Origin: Bacteroidales bacterium UBA3290 | Lineage (GTDB): Bacteria; Bacteroidota; Bacteroidia; Bacteroidales; UBA932 | DNA: 37,560 nt | Assembly (NCBI GenBank): GCA_002361615.1 | Contig: DETK01000038.1 | Coordinates: 87,579 to 125,138, forward strand | Direction of reading: 5' to 3' | Shown: positions 17,170 to 26,182 of the stretch, one piece after another | Layout of the letters: the number at the start of each line of letters is the position of its first letter | How positions within the stretch are numbered: the stretch's first letter is position 1 | The notes under the pieces: model-generated | Database searches by the model: none | What the model was told of the DNA's origin: nothing | What the model saw: the letters and a program-made list of their open reading frames with translations, nothing else | Program-made: the position numbers and the translations under genes

Positions 17170-17177
17170 TATATTTG
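17170..17177 (+). promoter_or_regulatory. Promoter -7 element of the D-cysteine desulfhydrase gene
   Basis: TATATTTG fits TAnnTTTG, 33 nt before the preferred ATG (17211) and 6 nt before an alternative in-frame ATG (17184). Confidence 0.6.
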
Positions 17178-17210
17178 TTGGAAATGCTCTTGTTTAATTA
17201 CGGACAAATT

Positions 17211-18224
17211 ATGAACAAATTACCTCTTGCAAATCTTCCTACCCGCATCACGCGTCTGAACCGCTGGTCGGCTGAATGTGGCAAAAACATCTATATCAAG
17301 CGCGACGACCAGACCGGCAGCGAATGGTCGGGCAACAAGGTCCGCAAACTCGAATTTGCCGTGCAGGAAGCCCTCTCCCAGGGCTGCGACCTGCTGATCA
17401 CCTGCGGCGGCATCCAGTCGAACCACTGCCGGGCCACGGTGTCCGTGGCCACGTACCTGGGCCTCAAATCGGCCGTCCTGCTCCGCATCAGCGAGCAGCC
17501 CCCGTTGGAAGGCAACTACTTCCTCGACAAACTCCTGGGAGCGGACGTGCGTTTCTGCACGCGCGATGAGTATCGCGACCACCGCGGCGAGATCATGCAG
17601 CAGATGGCCGACGCATACGCGGCCCAAGGCTATAAACCCTACATCATTCCGGAAGGCGCTTCCTTCGGCATCGGCGTGCTGGGCTACTATTTCGCCATGA
17701 AAGAGATTGTGGAGCAGGAGAAGGCAATGGGCGTTTCCTTCGACACGATCCTGGTAGCGACGGGCTCCGGCGGCACGCTGGCCGGCCTCCAGCTGGCCAA
17801 TCTGGTGCAGGGCTACGGCAAGCGCGTCATTGGCGTGTGTGTCTGCGACGACGCAGCCTATTTCCAGGACATCGCAGCACGCATCTCACGCGACGCGCTC
17901 CCGTACCTGGTGGCGCAGGGAGAGATCTCCGACGATGAAGCCGCACGCTGGGCTGCTTCGCTGAAACCGTCAGACTTTGAATTCTTCGAAGAATACGTGG
18001 GCATCGGCTACGCCCTGAGCCGTCCGGAAGAACTGGAGCACATCAAGCGGCTGGCCCGTCTCGAGGCCACGGTCTTCGATCCGGTCTATACGGGCAAGGC
18101 CACTTACGGCATGGTGAACGAACTGCGCGAAGGCGGCCGCCTCCGCAACTCGGAGAACATCCTCTTCATCCACACCGGCGGCCTCTACGGCCTCTTCCCG
18201 ATTTCCCGCACCTTCCCGGTGTAA
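17211..18224 (+). CDS. PLP-dependent D-cysteine desulfhydrase / ACC deaminase homologue
   Basis: Fold type II PLP enzyme of 337 residues, close to D-cysteine desulfhydrase (DcyD) and 1-aminocyclopropane-1-carboxylate deaminase. The PLP lysine is Lys43 in SEWSGNKVRKLEFA. Other blocks are LLITCGGIQSNHCRATVSVA (substrate/cofactor asparagine loop), IIPEGASFGIGVLGYYFAMKE, the phosphate-binding loop LVATGSGGTLAGLQL, and the C-terminal FDPVYTGKATYGMVNELREG with ILFIHTGGLYGLF. It probably releases sulfide, ammonia and pyruvate from D-cysteine; the sequence does not separate this from ACC deaminase. The start at 17211 matches the family N-terminus; an ATG at 17184 would add nine residues. Confidence 0.9.
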   Translation: MNKLPLANLPTRITRLNRWSAECGKNIYIKRDDQTGSEWSGNKVRKLEFAVQEALSQGCDLLITCGGIQSNHCRATVSVATYLGLKSAVLLRISEQPPLEGNYFLDKLLGADVRFCTRDEYRDHRGEIMQQMADAYAAQGYKPYIIPEGASFGIGVLGYYFAMKEIVEQEKAMGVSFDTILVATGSGGTLAGLQLANLVQGYGKRVIGVCVCDDAAYFQDIAARISRDALPYLVAQGEISDDEAARWAASLKPSDFEFFEEYVGIGYALSRPEELEHIKRLARLEATVFDPVYTGKATYGMVNELREGGRLRNSENILFIHTGGLYGLFPISRTFPV

Positions 18225-18241
18225 AGCGGGTCAACTCGGGA

Positions 18242-18625
18242 TCATTTCTTGCGGAACAGACCGATCAGGATGGCGATTAGCAGGCCGAGGGTGATGCCCA
18301 GCAGGTTGGCGTTCAGGTCGGTGGGGTCGGTGGTACGGGCAGGGTTGATGCGGGTCTGGAAGGTCTCGAAAACGAAAGCCATCAGGTTGGCCAGCAGGGT
18401 CGAAAGGCAGAGAGTGCGCCACCAGGAGCGGAAGTCGAAAGCCAGGGTTCCCAGGATCGGGAAGGGGAGGAACATGGCGAAGTGGACGCACTTGTCGATA
18501 GGGATGCCGAAGATGGTGCGTGGAATGTCGGGGTCGGGCGTGAATGTGCCGAAACAGAGCCAGGCGACCAGTCCGACATAAGCCATGAAAAGCAGGATTT
18601 TCAGAATCCGTACGAAGGCACTCAT
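18242..18625 (-). CDS. VanZ-family membrane protein
   Basis: Small inner-membrane protein of 127 residues with four hydrophobic segments. VanZ-family features are IPIDKCVHFAMFLPFPILG (Asp-Lys-x-x-His near the second helix), FVFETFQTRINPARTTDPTDLNANLLGITLG (Glu, Gln, Asp and Asn-Gly pattern), and the basic tail FRKK. VanZ lowers teicoplanin sensitivity in enterococci, but chromosomal homologues like this have no defined role. Its ATG overlaps the stop of the HAD phosphatase gene (18622-18625), so the two form an operon. The 3' end faces the D-cysteine desulfhydrase gene across 17 bp. Confidence 0.87.
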   Translation of the reverse strand: MSAFVRILKILLFMAYVGLVAWLCFGTFTPDPDIPRTIFGIPIDKCVHFAMFLPFPILGTLAFDFRSWWRTLCLSTLLANLMAFVFETFQTRINPARTTDPTDLNANLLGITLGLLIAILIGLFRKK

Positions 18626-19476
18626 GAGGTCTTCCTCCTGTTCTTACGTTGGAGCGTCTGGAAATCGTTCTCTGCCTTGATCTTGTCGATGATGGTGGTC
18701 ACCACCTCGTAGATCTGGCCGCCGACGCGGTAATCGGCCTGGCAGATGAAGTTCACGCGGTCTTGCTTGAGCAATTTACGGGCCGTATCGTGCTGCTTCC
18801 GGTTTTCGGGCGAATAAACAGCGATGGAGTTGCCGCCGAACATCTTGACGATTTTCATGCAAGGGATGTCTGTGGTGCCGTCGCCCAGGTAGATCATGTG
18901 GCTGAAGGGGATGGGCTTGTCGTCCTCTTTCTGGCTCTCGTTGACTTTCGTGTTGTCGCTGATGTCCATGATGCCCTTGGCAATCTTGAAGAGGAACTGG
19001 GTCTTGCCGGTATAGTCCACGGCGACGGCGGGCCAGACGGCCACGCCGCTTTCGTCGTACCAGAACGAGCAGGCAAAGATCTTCTTGAATTCCTTTGCGA
19101 TGGAAGTCCCTTCGATCAGTTCGGTCTGGCCGGAGGAGTTGATATAATGCTCCACGACCACGCCGTGGCGGCGTCCGTATTCGTTGATCAGCGAGAACCA
19201 CTCCTTGACACCGTCGTAGAGTTCGATGTGCTTGCCGAACGAGACGAAGGAGTCGCGGGTCAGGGAGATACCTTTCTCGCGTGCCTCGTCGATCATCAGT
19301 TTCATATAGGAGAGGATGCTGCTGACTTCCTGTCCTTCCGGCACCTGGTTGCTCTGGCGCCAGAATTCGTCCGGGGTCTTGCCGATGGCCTGGATGAAGC
19401 CGAACTCCTGCATGTTGCCCGGGGAAAGGGTCCCGTCAAAGTCGTAGATCAGCGCTACTGTAGGTCTTTTCTTCAT
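18622..19476 (-). CDS. HAD-superfamily phosphatase
   Basis: Cytosolic hydrolase of 284 residues. HAD motif I is YDFDGTLSPGN (residues about 11-21, nucleophile Asp), motif II is HYINSSGQTELIEGT, and motif IV is MIYLGDGTTDIPCMKI with the Mg2+-binding aspartates. The cap region between motif I and II (VSSILSYMKLMIDEAREKG) is helical, which fits a C1-type cap as in phosphoserine phosphatase-like enzymes. The substrate is unknown. The ATG at 19476 follows a TATCTTTG element by 6 nt; a TTG at 19485 lies inside that element and is not used. Downstream VanZ overlaps by 4 bp. Confidence 0.88.
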   Translation of the reverse strand: MKKRPTVALIYDFDGTLSPGNMQEFGFIQAIGKTPDEFWRQSNQVPEGQEVSSILSYMKLMIDEAREKGISLTRDSFVSFGKHIELYDGVKEWFSLINEYGRRHGVVVEHYINSSGQTELIEGTSIAKEFKKIFACSFWYDESGVAVWPAVAVDYTGKTQFLFKIAKGIMDISDNTKVNESQKEDDKPIPFSHMIYLGDGTTDIPCMKIVKMFGGNSIAVYSPENRKQHDTARKLLKQDRVNFICQADYRVGGQIYEVVTTIIDKIKAENDFQTLQRKNRRKTS

Positions 19477-19482
19477 ACCGCG

Positions 19483-19490
19483 CAAAGATA
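19483..19490 (-). promoter_or_regulatory. Promoter -7 element of the HAD phosphatase gene
   Basis: TATCTTTG on the minus strand, 6 nt before the ATG at 19476, predicting a leaderless or near-leaderless mRNA. Confidence 0.7.
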
Positions 19491-19541
19491 GACAAATTGT
19501 CGGTATCTTTCACGCGGGATTGCGGATGGAGACAAATATAT

Positions 19542-19549
19542 TATCTTTG
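19542..19549 (+). promoter_or_regulatory. Promoter -7 element of the deformylase-flavin reductase gene
   Basis: TATCTTTG lies 18 nt before the ATG at 19568. A purine-rich GAAAGGAT sits between them as a possible ribosome binding site. It is divergent from the element at 19483-19490. Confidence 0.65.
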
Positions 19550-19567
19550 CTGAAAGAAAGGATACGT

Positions 19568-20779
19568 ATGAAAACCCGATTGCTACCCATTATGCTCTTG
19601 TCTTTGATGCTGGCGGGAGGATGCGCAGAAGGATGGACCTCCGAAGAACGTGCGCTTATCGAAAATCAACCCGCCGTGATGCGGGTGCTGACAGTCGAAG
19701 ACGATGCGGACCTGAAGGTCCTGCGAACCCCTTGCCGTGACCTTTCGATGCGTGAACTGGCCGATCCGCTTTACGCCAGTCTTGCCGCCAAACTGGTAGC
19801 TACGGTTACATCCCCTGAACAGGACGGCGTGGGCATCGCCGGGCCACAGGTCGGGTTATCGCGCAATGTTATCGCGGTGCAACGCTTTGATAAAGAAGGA
19901 GAACCGTTCGAGGTTTATCCCAATATCCGCATCGTTGCCACGCGTGGCGAACCCGAGCCCGGACAGGAAGGATGTCTGTCGGTTCCCGGCCGGCGCGGCG
20001 AAGTGCTTCGCTGGCACGACATCGACATCTGCTACACTTCGACAGAGACAGGACAGGAAGTAACCGAGCGGGTGGAAGGCTTCACCGCCGTCATCTTCCA
20101 GCACGAAACCGATCACCTGAAAGGGATCCTTTACACCGACAAGACGCTGGCCGGCAGCCAAGACACGAAATCTCAAAACACGCAGGAAATGAATACCAAC
20201 GAATCGTTGAAAGAAGTGGTGGGCCGCACGAATTTCGGTCCCAACCACGCATTGGTCACGACGCCGCAACCTTGCGTCATGATCGCAACCTGGGACAAGG
20301 ACCACACGCCCGACGTGATGATGGCGGCGTGGGCCGGCCAGTATGACAGCAATGAGATTGTCATCAGCCTGTCGAAACACAAGACGACGGCCAACCTGGA
20401 ACAGACGGGTGCCTTTACGGTCAGTTTTGCCGACATCCACACGGTGGCCGAGTCGGATTACTTCGGCCTTGTGAGCGGCAACGATGTTCCCGACAAGGTG
20501 GCGAAAGTAGGTTTTACGGTTACGCCCAGCCCGAACGTCGATGCGCCCATCATCAACGAATACCCGCTTACGCTGGAATGCAAAGTCGTCAGTTGGGAAG
20601 ATGGTATCCTCGTCGGCAAAGTGGTGAATATGAGCGCCGCCGAACGCATTCTGACGGATGGTAAGGTGGACCTGGCAAAACTCCAGCCCATCGTCTTCGA
20701 CGCTGCTTCGATGTCCTATCGCGCCATCGGCGAGATCGTGGGGAAGGCCTGGGGTGCCGGCAAGGTATTCACAGAGTAA
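19568..20779 (+). CDS. Lipoprotein fusion of peptide deformylase and flavin reductase
   Basis: A 403-residue protein with a lipoprotein signal (MKTRLLPIMLLSLMLAGGC, Cys19). Residues about 40-195 are a peptide deformylase with all three motifs: GVGIAGPQVGL (87-97, with Gly replacing the usual second Ala), EGCLSVPG with the metal ligand Cys136, and HETDH (179-183). A polar linker (about 196-207) leads to residues 208-403, a flavin reductase-like FMN-binding split barrel: TPQPCVMIATWDKDHTPDVM, AAWAGQYDSNEIVISLSKH, YPLTLECKVVSWEDGILVGK. Met208 (20189) follows AGGAA and may be the old start of a separate reductase. Deformylases normally work in the cytosol on nascent proteins, so export and fusion are both unusual. 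The function of the whole is unknown. Confidence 0.88.
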   Translation: MKTRLLPIMLLSLMLAGGCAEGWTSEERALIENQPAVMRVLTVEDDADLKVLRTPCRDLSMRELADPLYASLAAKLVATVTSPEQDGVGIAGPQVGLSRNVIAVQRFDKEGEPFEVYPNIRIVATRGEPEPGQEGCLSVPGRRGEVLRWHDIDICYTSTETGQEVTERVEGFTAVIFQHETDHLKGILYTDKTLAGSQDTKSQNTQEMNTNESLKEVVGRTNFGPNHALVTTPQPCVMIATWDKDHTPDVMMAAWAGQYDSNEIVISLSKHKTTANLEQTGAFTVSFADIHTVAESDYFGLVSGNDVPDKVAKVGFTVTPSPNVDAPIINEYPLTLECKVVSWEDGILVGKVVNMSAAERILTDGKVDLAKLQPIVFDAASMSYRAIGEIVGKAWGAGKVFTE

Positions 20780-20797
20780 CCCCGGGAATCGTCTGTC

Positions 20798-20953
20798 CTA
20801 ACCTCTTCGGGCTTCGAGGAGGGGCTTGTCCCAGAAGATGATGCCGCCGGCTTCCGAGTTGGAGATCAGCAGCACGGATGCGGCATGGCGCGGCACGCCG
20901 TTGAACGTGCCCTGTGCGGAAAAATACTGTTGGTAAACGTTGATCTCTGCCAT
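20798..20953 (-). CDS. Small 51-residue ORF behind the ABC-F gene
   Basis: An ATG three bases after the ABC-F stop codon opens a 51-codon frame: it begins MAEINVYQQYFSAQGTFNGV, continues with PRHAASVLLISNSEAGG, and ends IIFWDKPLLEARRG before a TAG. The tight spacing and sensible composition support translation with the ABC-F gene. I do not recognise it with certainty. The ending looks like the tail of a larger soluble protein, so an internally deleted remnant of a longer gene (about 100 residues) is possible. No signal peptide or membrane segment is present. Confidence 0.5.
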   Translation of the reverse strand: MAEINVYQQYFSAQGTFNGVPRHAASVLLISNSEAGGIIFWDKPLLEARRG

Positions 20954-20956
20954 AGC

Positions 20957-22843
<1,887 letters not shown>

Positions 22844-22850
22844 GATGCGA

Positions 22851-22858
22851 CAAAGATA
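22851..22858 (-). promoter_or_regulatory. Promoter -7 element of the ABC-F gene
   Basis: TATCTTTG on the minus strand, 7 nt before the ATG at 22843, again predicting almost no 5' leader. Confidence 0.7.
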
Positions 22859-22876
22859 GGAAAAACTACGATAGGG

Positions 22877-24142
22877 TCATTTGACCGATACCTTCGGAAT
22901 TTCGCTCCAGCGCGTCGTGTAGTGCGGTGACTGCTGCTCGTGGGAGCTGCGGATCTGGCCGTCACCCTGGATGCCGAAAAGGATGGCGCCGGGGCCGAAG
23001 GTCGCGGTGACGGCATCGATGGCCTGCGAGAGGCGTTCGTCGCGCTCGTCCGTATCGGAGTCGCGGAACAGCGAACGGGTGAATCCTTCTTTCTGGACGA
23101 CACGGGTGAAGACCACGCCGGCCTTCTTGTAGCCGTAGCGATGGCTGAAGAAGGTGCGGACAGCATCGGCCGCCGCTACGATGACCGTCGTATGGTCGTC
23201 GGTGCCGTCGGGGAAGACCACCAGCTGGCTGGCGAAAGTCTGCAGATCGTCTTCGTGGAAGCGGTTGGTCATGGCGAATACCGCCATCTCGAGTGCCAGC
23301 GAGCCCTGCTTGCGGAGCTTGGTCACAGCCGTCTCGGCGAAGGTGGCCACCTGCCCGCACAGATCCCCCACGTCGCGGATCTCCTTGGCGAAGCTGCGCG
23401 AGACACAGATGCTCTGTTTCGGCTCGAGATAATCCTCGAATTCCACGCTCGGCACTCCCTGCAACTCCTTCCACGTTCGCCAACCCGGTAGTGCGAAAAG
23501 CTTGCGCACGTCGTATTCCTTCATCTGTACGAAATCCCAGGCAGTGCCGATCCCCATTGCGTTAAGTCTCTTGACGGAGCGGCGCCCGATGCCCCACACG
23601 TCTCCGACCGGGAACTTGCGGAGCACCTTCTCGACATCCTGCGGCCTGTGCATATAACAGCCGCCCTGCAGCTTGGGATACTGCTTGCAGAGTTTCGAAG
23701 CGATCTTGGCCAGCGTCTTCGTGGGGGCGATGCCCACGGAGACCGGGATGCCGGTCATCCGCCGGCAGCTGCGCGAGATTTCCCTTGCATAAGCCGCCAT
23801 ATCCGCTTTTTCGACGCCGCGCAGGTCGAGGAACGACTCGTCGATCGAGTATTGCTCGACCGACGGGGCGAAGGTCCGCAGGACTTCCTGTACCCGGCGC
23901 GACATGTCGCCGTAGAGCGGATAATTCGATGAAAAGACCGCGACGTTGTGCTTCTCCACGATGTCGCGGATCTTGAAGAGGGGATCGCCCATCTTGATAC
24001 CCAGCGCCTTGGCTTCGTTGCTGCGCGCCACGGCGCAACCGTCGTTGTTGCTCAGCACGATCACGGGTTTGCCTTCCAGGTCGGGACGGAAAACCCGTTC
24101 GCACGAGGCGAAGAAATTGTTGCAGTCGGCGAGGGCGAACAT
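22877..24142 (-). CDS. umuC: Y-family DNA polymerase V catalytic subunit
   Basis: Error-prone translesion polymerase, partner of UmuD'. The 421 residues begin MFALADCNNFFASCERVFRP, with the metal-binding Asp near residue 6, then VIVLSNNDGCAVARSNEAKALGIKMGDP, the catalytic block QYSIDESFLDLRG, and VSVGIAPTKTLAKIASKLCK. The thumb helix-hairpin-helix is VGDVWGIGRRSVKRLNAMGI, and the little-finger domain follows (ICVSRSFAKEIRD, VAVTKLRKQ region). The length matches E. coli UmuC (422). The ATG at 24142 lies 8 nt after the umuD stop, so the two genes form an operon read from the umuD promoter. Confidence 0.96.
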   Translation of the reverse strand: MFALADCNNFFASCERVFRPDLEGKPVIVLSNNDGCAVARSNEAKALGIKMGDPLFKIRDIVEKHNVAVFSSNYPLYGDMSRRVQEVLRTFAPSVEQYSIDESFLDLRGVEKADMAAYAREISRSCRRMTGIPVSVGIAPTKTLAKIASKLCKQYPKLQGGCYMHRPQDVEKVLRKFPVGDVWGIGRRSVKRLNAMGIGTAWDFVQMKEYDVRKLFALPGWRTWKELQGVPSVEFEDYLEPKQSICVSRSFAKEIRDVGDLCGQVATFAETAVTKLRKQGSLALEMAVFAMTNRFHEDDLQTFASQLVVFPDGTDDHTTVIVAAADAVRTFFSHRYGYKKAGVVFTRVVQKEGFTRSLFRDSDTDERDERLSQAIDAVTATFGPGAILFGIQGDGQIRSSHEQQSPHYTTRWSEIPKVSVK

Positions 24143-24150
24143 CGCAGCGG

Positions 24151-24570
24151 CTAGGCCTTCTTGATGATGTAGGTCACCACACCCCAGACCAGGAAATCGT
24201 TGTCGGGTCCGACGGGGATGGGTTTGAATTTCGTATTGTGCTCGTTGCAGGGGAGGAGCAGGGCGCCCTTCTCGCCGATGGAGACCCGTTTGACGGTGTA
24301 CTCCCCGTCGATGAAGCAGACCGCCTTGCAATCGTTGTAGGGCTCTACCGCCTTGTCCACGATGAGGATGTCGCCTTCGTCCATGTCGGCGTCGACCATC
24401 GACACGCCGTCGACCTGGAAGAAGAAGGTGGAGGCGGTGTGCCGCACCAGCAGTTTCACCAGGTCGAGTTTTTCGCGCACATTCTCCGCCGGTGAAGGGA
24501 AACCGGCCTTGATGGCACCTACCAGGATGCTTTCGAACGAGTCGGAATCAGTGATGGGATGAGGTTGCAT
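24151..24570 (-). CDS. umuD: Polymerase V subunit / self-cleaving UmuD
   Basis: LexA-fold serine peptidase of 139 residues that cleaves itself in response to RecA filaments to give UmuD'. The scissile Ala22-Gly23 is in KAGFPSPAEN, the nucleophile Ser57 in QVDGVSMVDADM, and the general base Lys94 in YTVKRVSIG. The C-terminus (FKPIPVGPDNDFLVWGVVTYIIKKA) is typical. The ATG at 24570 gives the canonical short arm before the cleavage site; an in-frame TTG at 24594 overlaps the promoter element. umuC follows after 8 nt. I cannot identify a defined SOS operator in this phylum by eye. Confidence 0.95.
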   Translation of the reverse strand: MQPHPITDSDSFESILVGAIKAGFPSPAENVREKLDLVKLLVRHTASTFFFQVDGVSMVDADMDEGDILIVDKAVEPYNDCKAVCFIDGEYTVKRVSIGEKGALLLPCNEHNTKFKPIPVGPDNDFLVWGVVTYIIKKA

Positions 24571-24591
24571 GACTATCTTGGCATTCGGAAG

Positions 24592-24599
24592 CAAAGATA
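24592..24599 (-). promoter_or_regulatory. Promoter -7 element of umuDC
   Basis: TATCTTTG on the minus strand, 21 nt before the umuD ATG at 24570. Confidence 0.6.
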
Positions 24600-24627
24600 G
24601 TCATTTTGTCGGTTTTTTGTCTCCCCG

Positions 24628-25353
24628 CTAAAAATGGAAGCCGCAGGTAAGGGCGACGGTATGGAGGTGGGTGGTTCCGCTTACTTTGGCGGTATGCACA
24701 TCGACGAGGCAGGAGCCCGGTACGTGGTGCTGATATTCCAGTTCATAGGGAATCCGCATGTTGCGCAGGCCGATGTTGGCTTCCAGGCCGAACTGCCAGT
24801 GCTTTCCCATGCGGAGGGTGATGCTCGGCTGGATGCCGTAGTCGTAGTTGTAGAATTTCTGCAGGCCGTTGCGCGGGTCGCGGGGATCGGCGTCGATATA
24901 GTAGCCGCTCTGCCAGAGGATGCGGGACACGTCGGGCCCCAGGCCGAAGATGATCTGGTTACCGCTGCGGGTCGGGAGATGGTATCGAAGGGCACAGAAA
25001 GCGTCGGCGGCTGCCATCACGTCGATGTCGCCGCCGATGGCGAACATCCCGAGAAGGCTGGCCGTCTGTACGCGCACCCCGGCGCCGGGCATCAGCGACC
25101 AGTGCTCGTTCATTTTCACGTCCAGTCCGTAGGAGATGCGGAAGACATGGCCGGGAAGAAGCAGAGAGCTTGGACGGAAAGTGCGTACAGACGAGAACAG
25201 TTCGCTCCAGTTGAGGTTCCCATAGTAACTCCCGGTCTCGAAGAAGGTACCGCTGTTGAACATCAAGTTGCTTTCGACTTTTTTATGCTCCTGTGCCTGG
25301 ATGGATGTGAGGCTGAGGAGAAAGATGCATGCGGCAAACAGGATCCTTTTCAT
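24628..25353 (-). CDS. Outer-membrane beta-barrel protein of unknown role
   Basis: The 241-residue protein has a signal peptide (MKRILFAACIFLLSLTSIQA, cleaved before QEHKKV) and a pattern of alternating hydrophobic and polar residues with aromatic girdles, for example HVFRISYGLDVKMNEHWSLMPGAGVRV, the strand GNQIIFGLGPDVSRIL, and SITLRMGKHWQFGLEANIGL. It ends in a terminal aromatic strand, HTVALTCGFHF, the sorting signal of outer-membrane barrels. I count roughly eight strands. There is no recognisable binding motif or partner gene. It lies upstream of umuDC on the same strand but with a separate umuD promoter between them. Confidence 0.75.
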   Translation of the reverse strand: MKRILFAACIFLLSLTSIQAQEHKKVESNLMFNSGTFFETGSYYGNLNWSELFSSVRTFRPSSLLLPGHVFRISYGLDVKMNEHWSLMPGAGVRVQTASLLGMFAIGGDIDVMAAADAFCALRYHLPTRSGNQIIFGLGPDVSRILWQSGYYIDADPRDPRNGLQKFYNYDYGIQPSITLRMGKHWQFGLEANIGLRNMRIPYELEYQHHVPGSCLVDVHTAKVSGTTHLHTVALTCGFHF

Positions 25354-25425
25354 TGCGATTTCGTGATGTGTTTTTCATAAAGATGCAAAATGTGCGGAAA
25401 CGTTGCGTGGCGGGGGAGAGTTTTT

Positions 25426-25433
25426 TACCTTTG
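25426..25433 (+). promoter_or_regulatory. Promoter -7 element of trmO
   Basis: TACCTTTG lies 7 nt before the ATG at 25441, so the transcript should have almost no leader. Confidence 0.68.
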
Positions 25434-25440
25434 TGGTGAA

Positions 25441-26169
25441 ATGGACATCATCGCGCATATCCACAACGATTTTCCGACCAAGTTCGGCCTGCCGCGGCAG
25501 AGCGGTCTGGCGCCTTCGCTCCGCGCGAAGATCGTCTTCGAGCCCGCCTACCGCGTTCCCGAAGCGCTCCGCGGCCTCGAAGGCTTCTCCTACATCTGGC
25601 TCATCTGGGGGTTTTCGGCGACCGATGGGGCTCCGGCCCGGGCTGGCCTGGTGGAGCGGCAGGGCTTGGGGCAGAGCCCCAGTAAACACTGGTCGCCAAC
25701 AGTGAGACCACCACGATTGGGCGGGAATGTGCGGATGGGCGTTTTCGCCACGCGTTCACCCTTCCGGCCGAATCCGATCGGCCTGTCGTCCGTGCGGCTT
25801 GAATCCATCGAAGACGACGGTGAAAACGGCCGGGTACTCATCGTCTCCGGCGCCGACCTGATGGACGGTACCCCGATCTACGACATCAAACCCTATCTCC
25901 CCGGCGTGGACGCCCACCCCGACGCAAGCGACGGCTTCGTCGGCGCCCATCCCCAGACCCTCCTCGAAGTGGAAATCGCCCCCGAACTCGCCGCCACCCT
26001 GTCGGCCGGCCAACTCGCCGCCCTGCGCGAGATCCTCGCCCAGGACCCCCGCCCGGCCTATCACGCCGCTTCCGCCTCCGCCTCCGCCCCCAGCCGCACC
26101 TACGGCTTCACCTACGCCGGCCGCGACATCCATTTCACCGTAGAAGACAATCTGATCAAGGCTTTCTGA
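25441..26169 (+). CDS. trmO: tRNA m6t6A37 methyltransferase TrmO with an in-frame insertion
   Basis: SAM-dependent enzyme that methylates N6-threonylcarbamoyladenosine 37 in certain tRNAs. The 242 residues start MDIIAHIHNDFPTKFGLPRQSGL, then RGLEGFSYIWLIWGFS, and continue with the diagnostic WSPTVRPPRLGGNVRMGVFATRSPFRPNPIGLSSV and a C-terminal domain (DLMDGTPIYDIKPYLPG, YGFTYAGRDIHFTVEDN). Residues about 60-82 (DGAPARAGLVERQGLGQSPS region) are absent from the family I know, where FS runs almost directly into WSPTVRP; they are coded by a palindromic element. The stop is 13 bp before the FAD oxidoreductase gene. The catalytic frame is otherwise complete. Confidence 0.93.
   Translation: MDIIAHIHNDFPTKFGLPRQSGLAPSLRAKIVFEPAYRVPEALRGLEGFSYIWLIWGFSATDGAPARAGLVERQGLGQSPSKHWSPTVRPPRLGGNVRMGVFATRSPFRPNPIGLSSVRLESIEDDGENGRVLIVSGADLMDGTPIYDIKPYLPGVDAHPDASDGFVGAHPQTLLEVEIAPELAATLSAGQLAALREILAQDPRPAYHAASASASAPSRTYGFTYAGRDIHFTVEDNLIKAF
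25617..25697. repeat. Palindromic element inside trmO
   Basis: Nested inverted repeats: GGCGACC (25617-25623) with GGTCGCC (25691-25697), and TGGGGCTC (25626-25633) with GAGCCCCA (25674-25681). The centre holds TGGCCTGGTGGAGCGGC (25644-25660), the same 17 bases on the same strand as in the ABC-F insertion. Part of the outermost pair may be native trmO sequence, since GGTCGCC codes the conserved WSP. Confidence 0.68.
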
Positions 26170-26182
26170 CCCTCTTTCCATC

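Noticed and set aside
26064..26100. Short TCCGCC tandem in trmO coding SASASAPS
   Set aside because: It is only a few units long at a variable loop and can be explained by simple slippage; not treated as a repeat feature.
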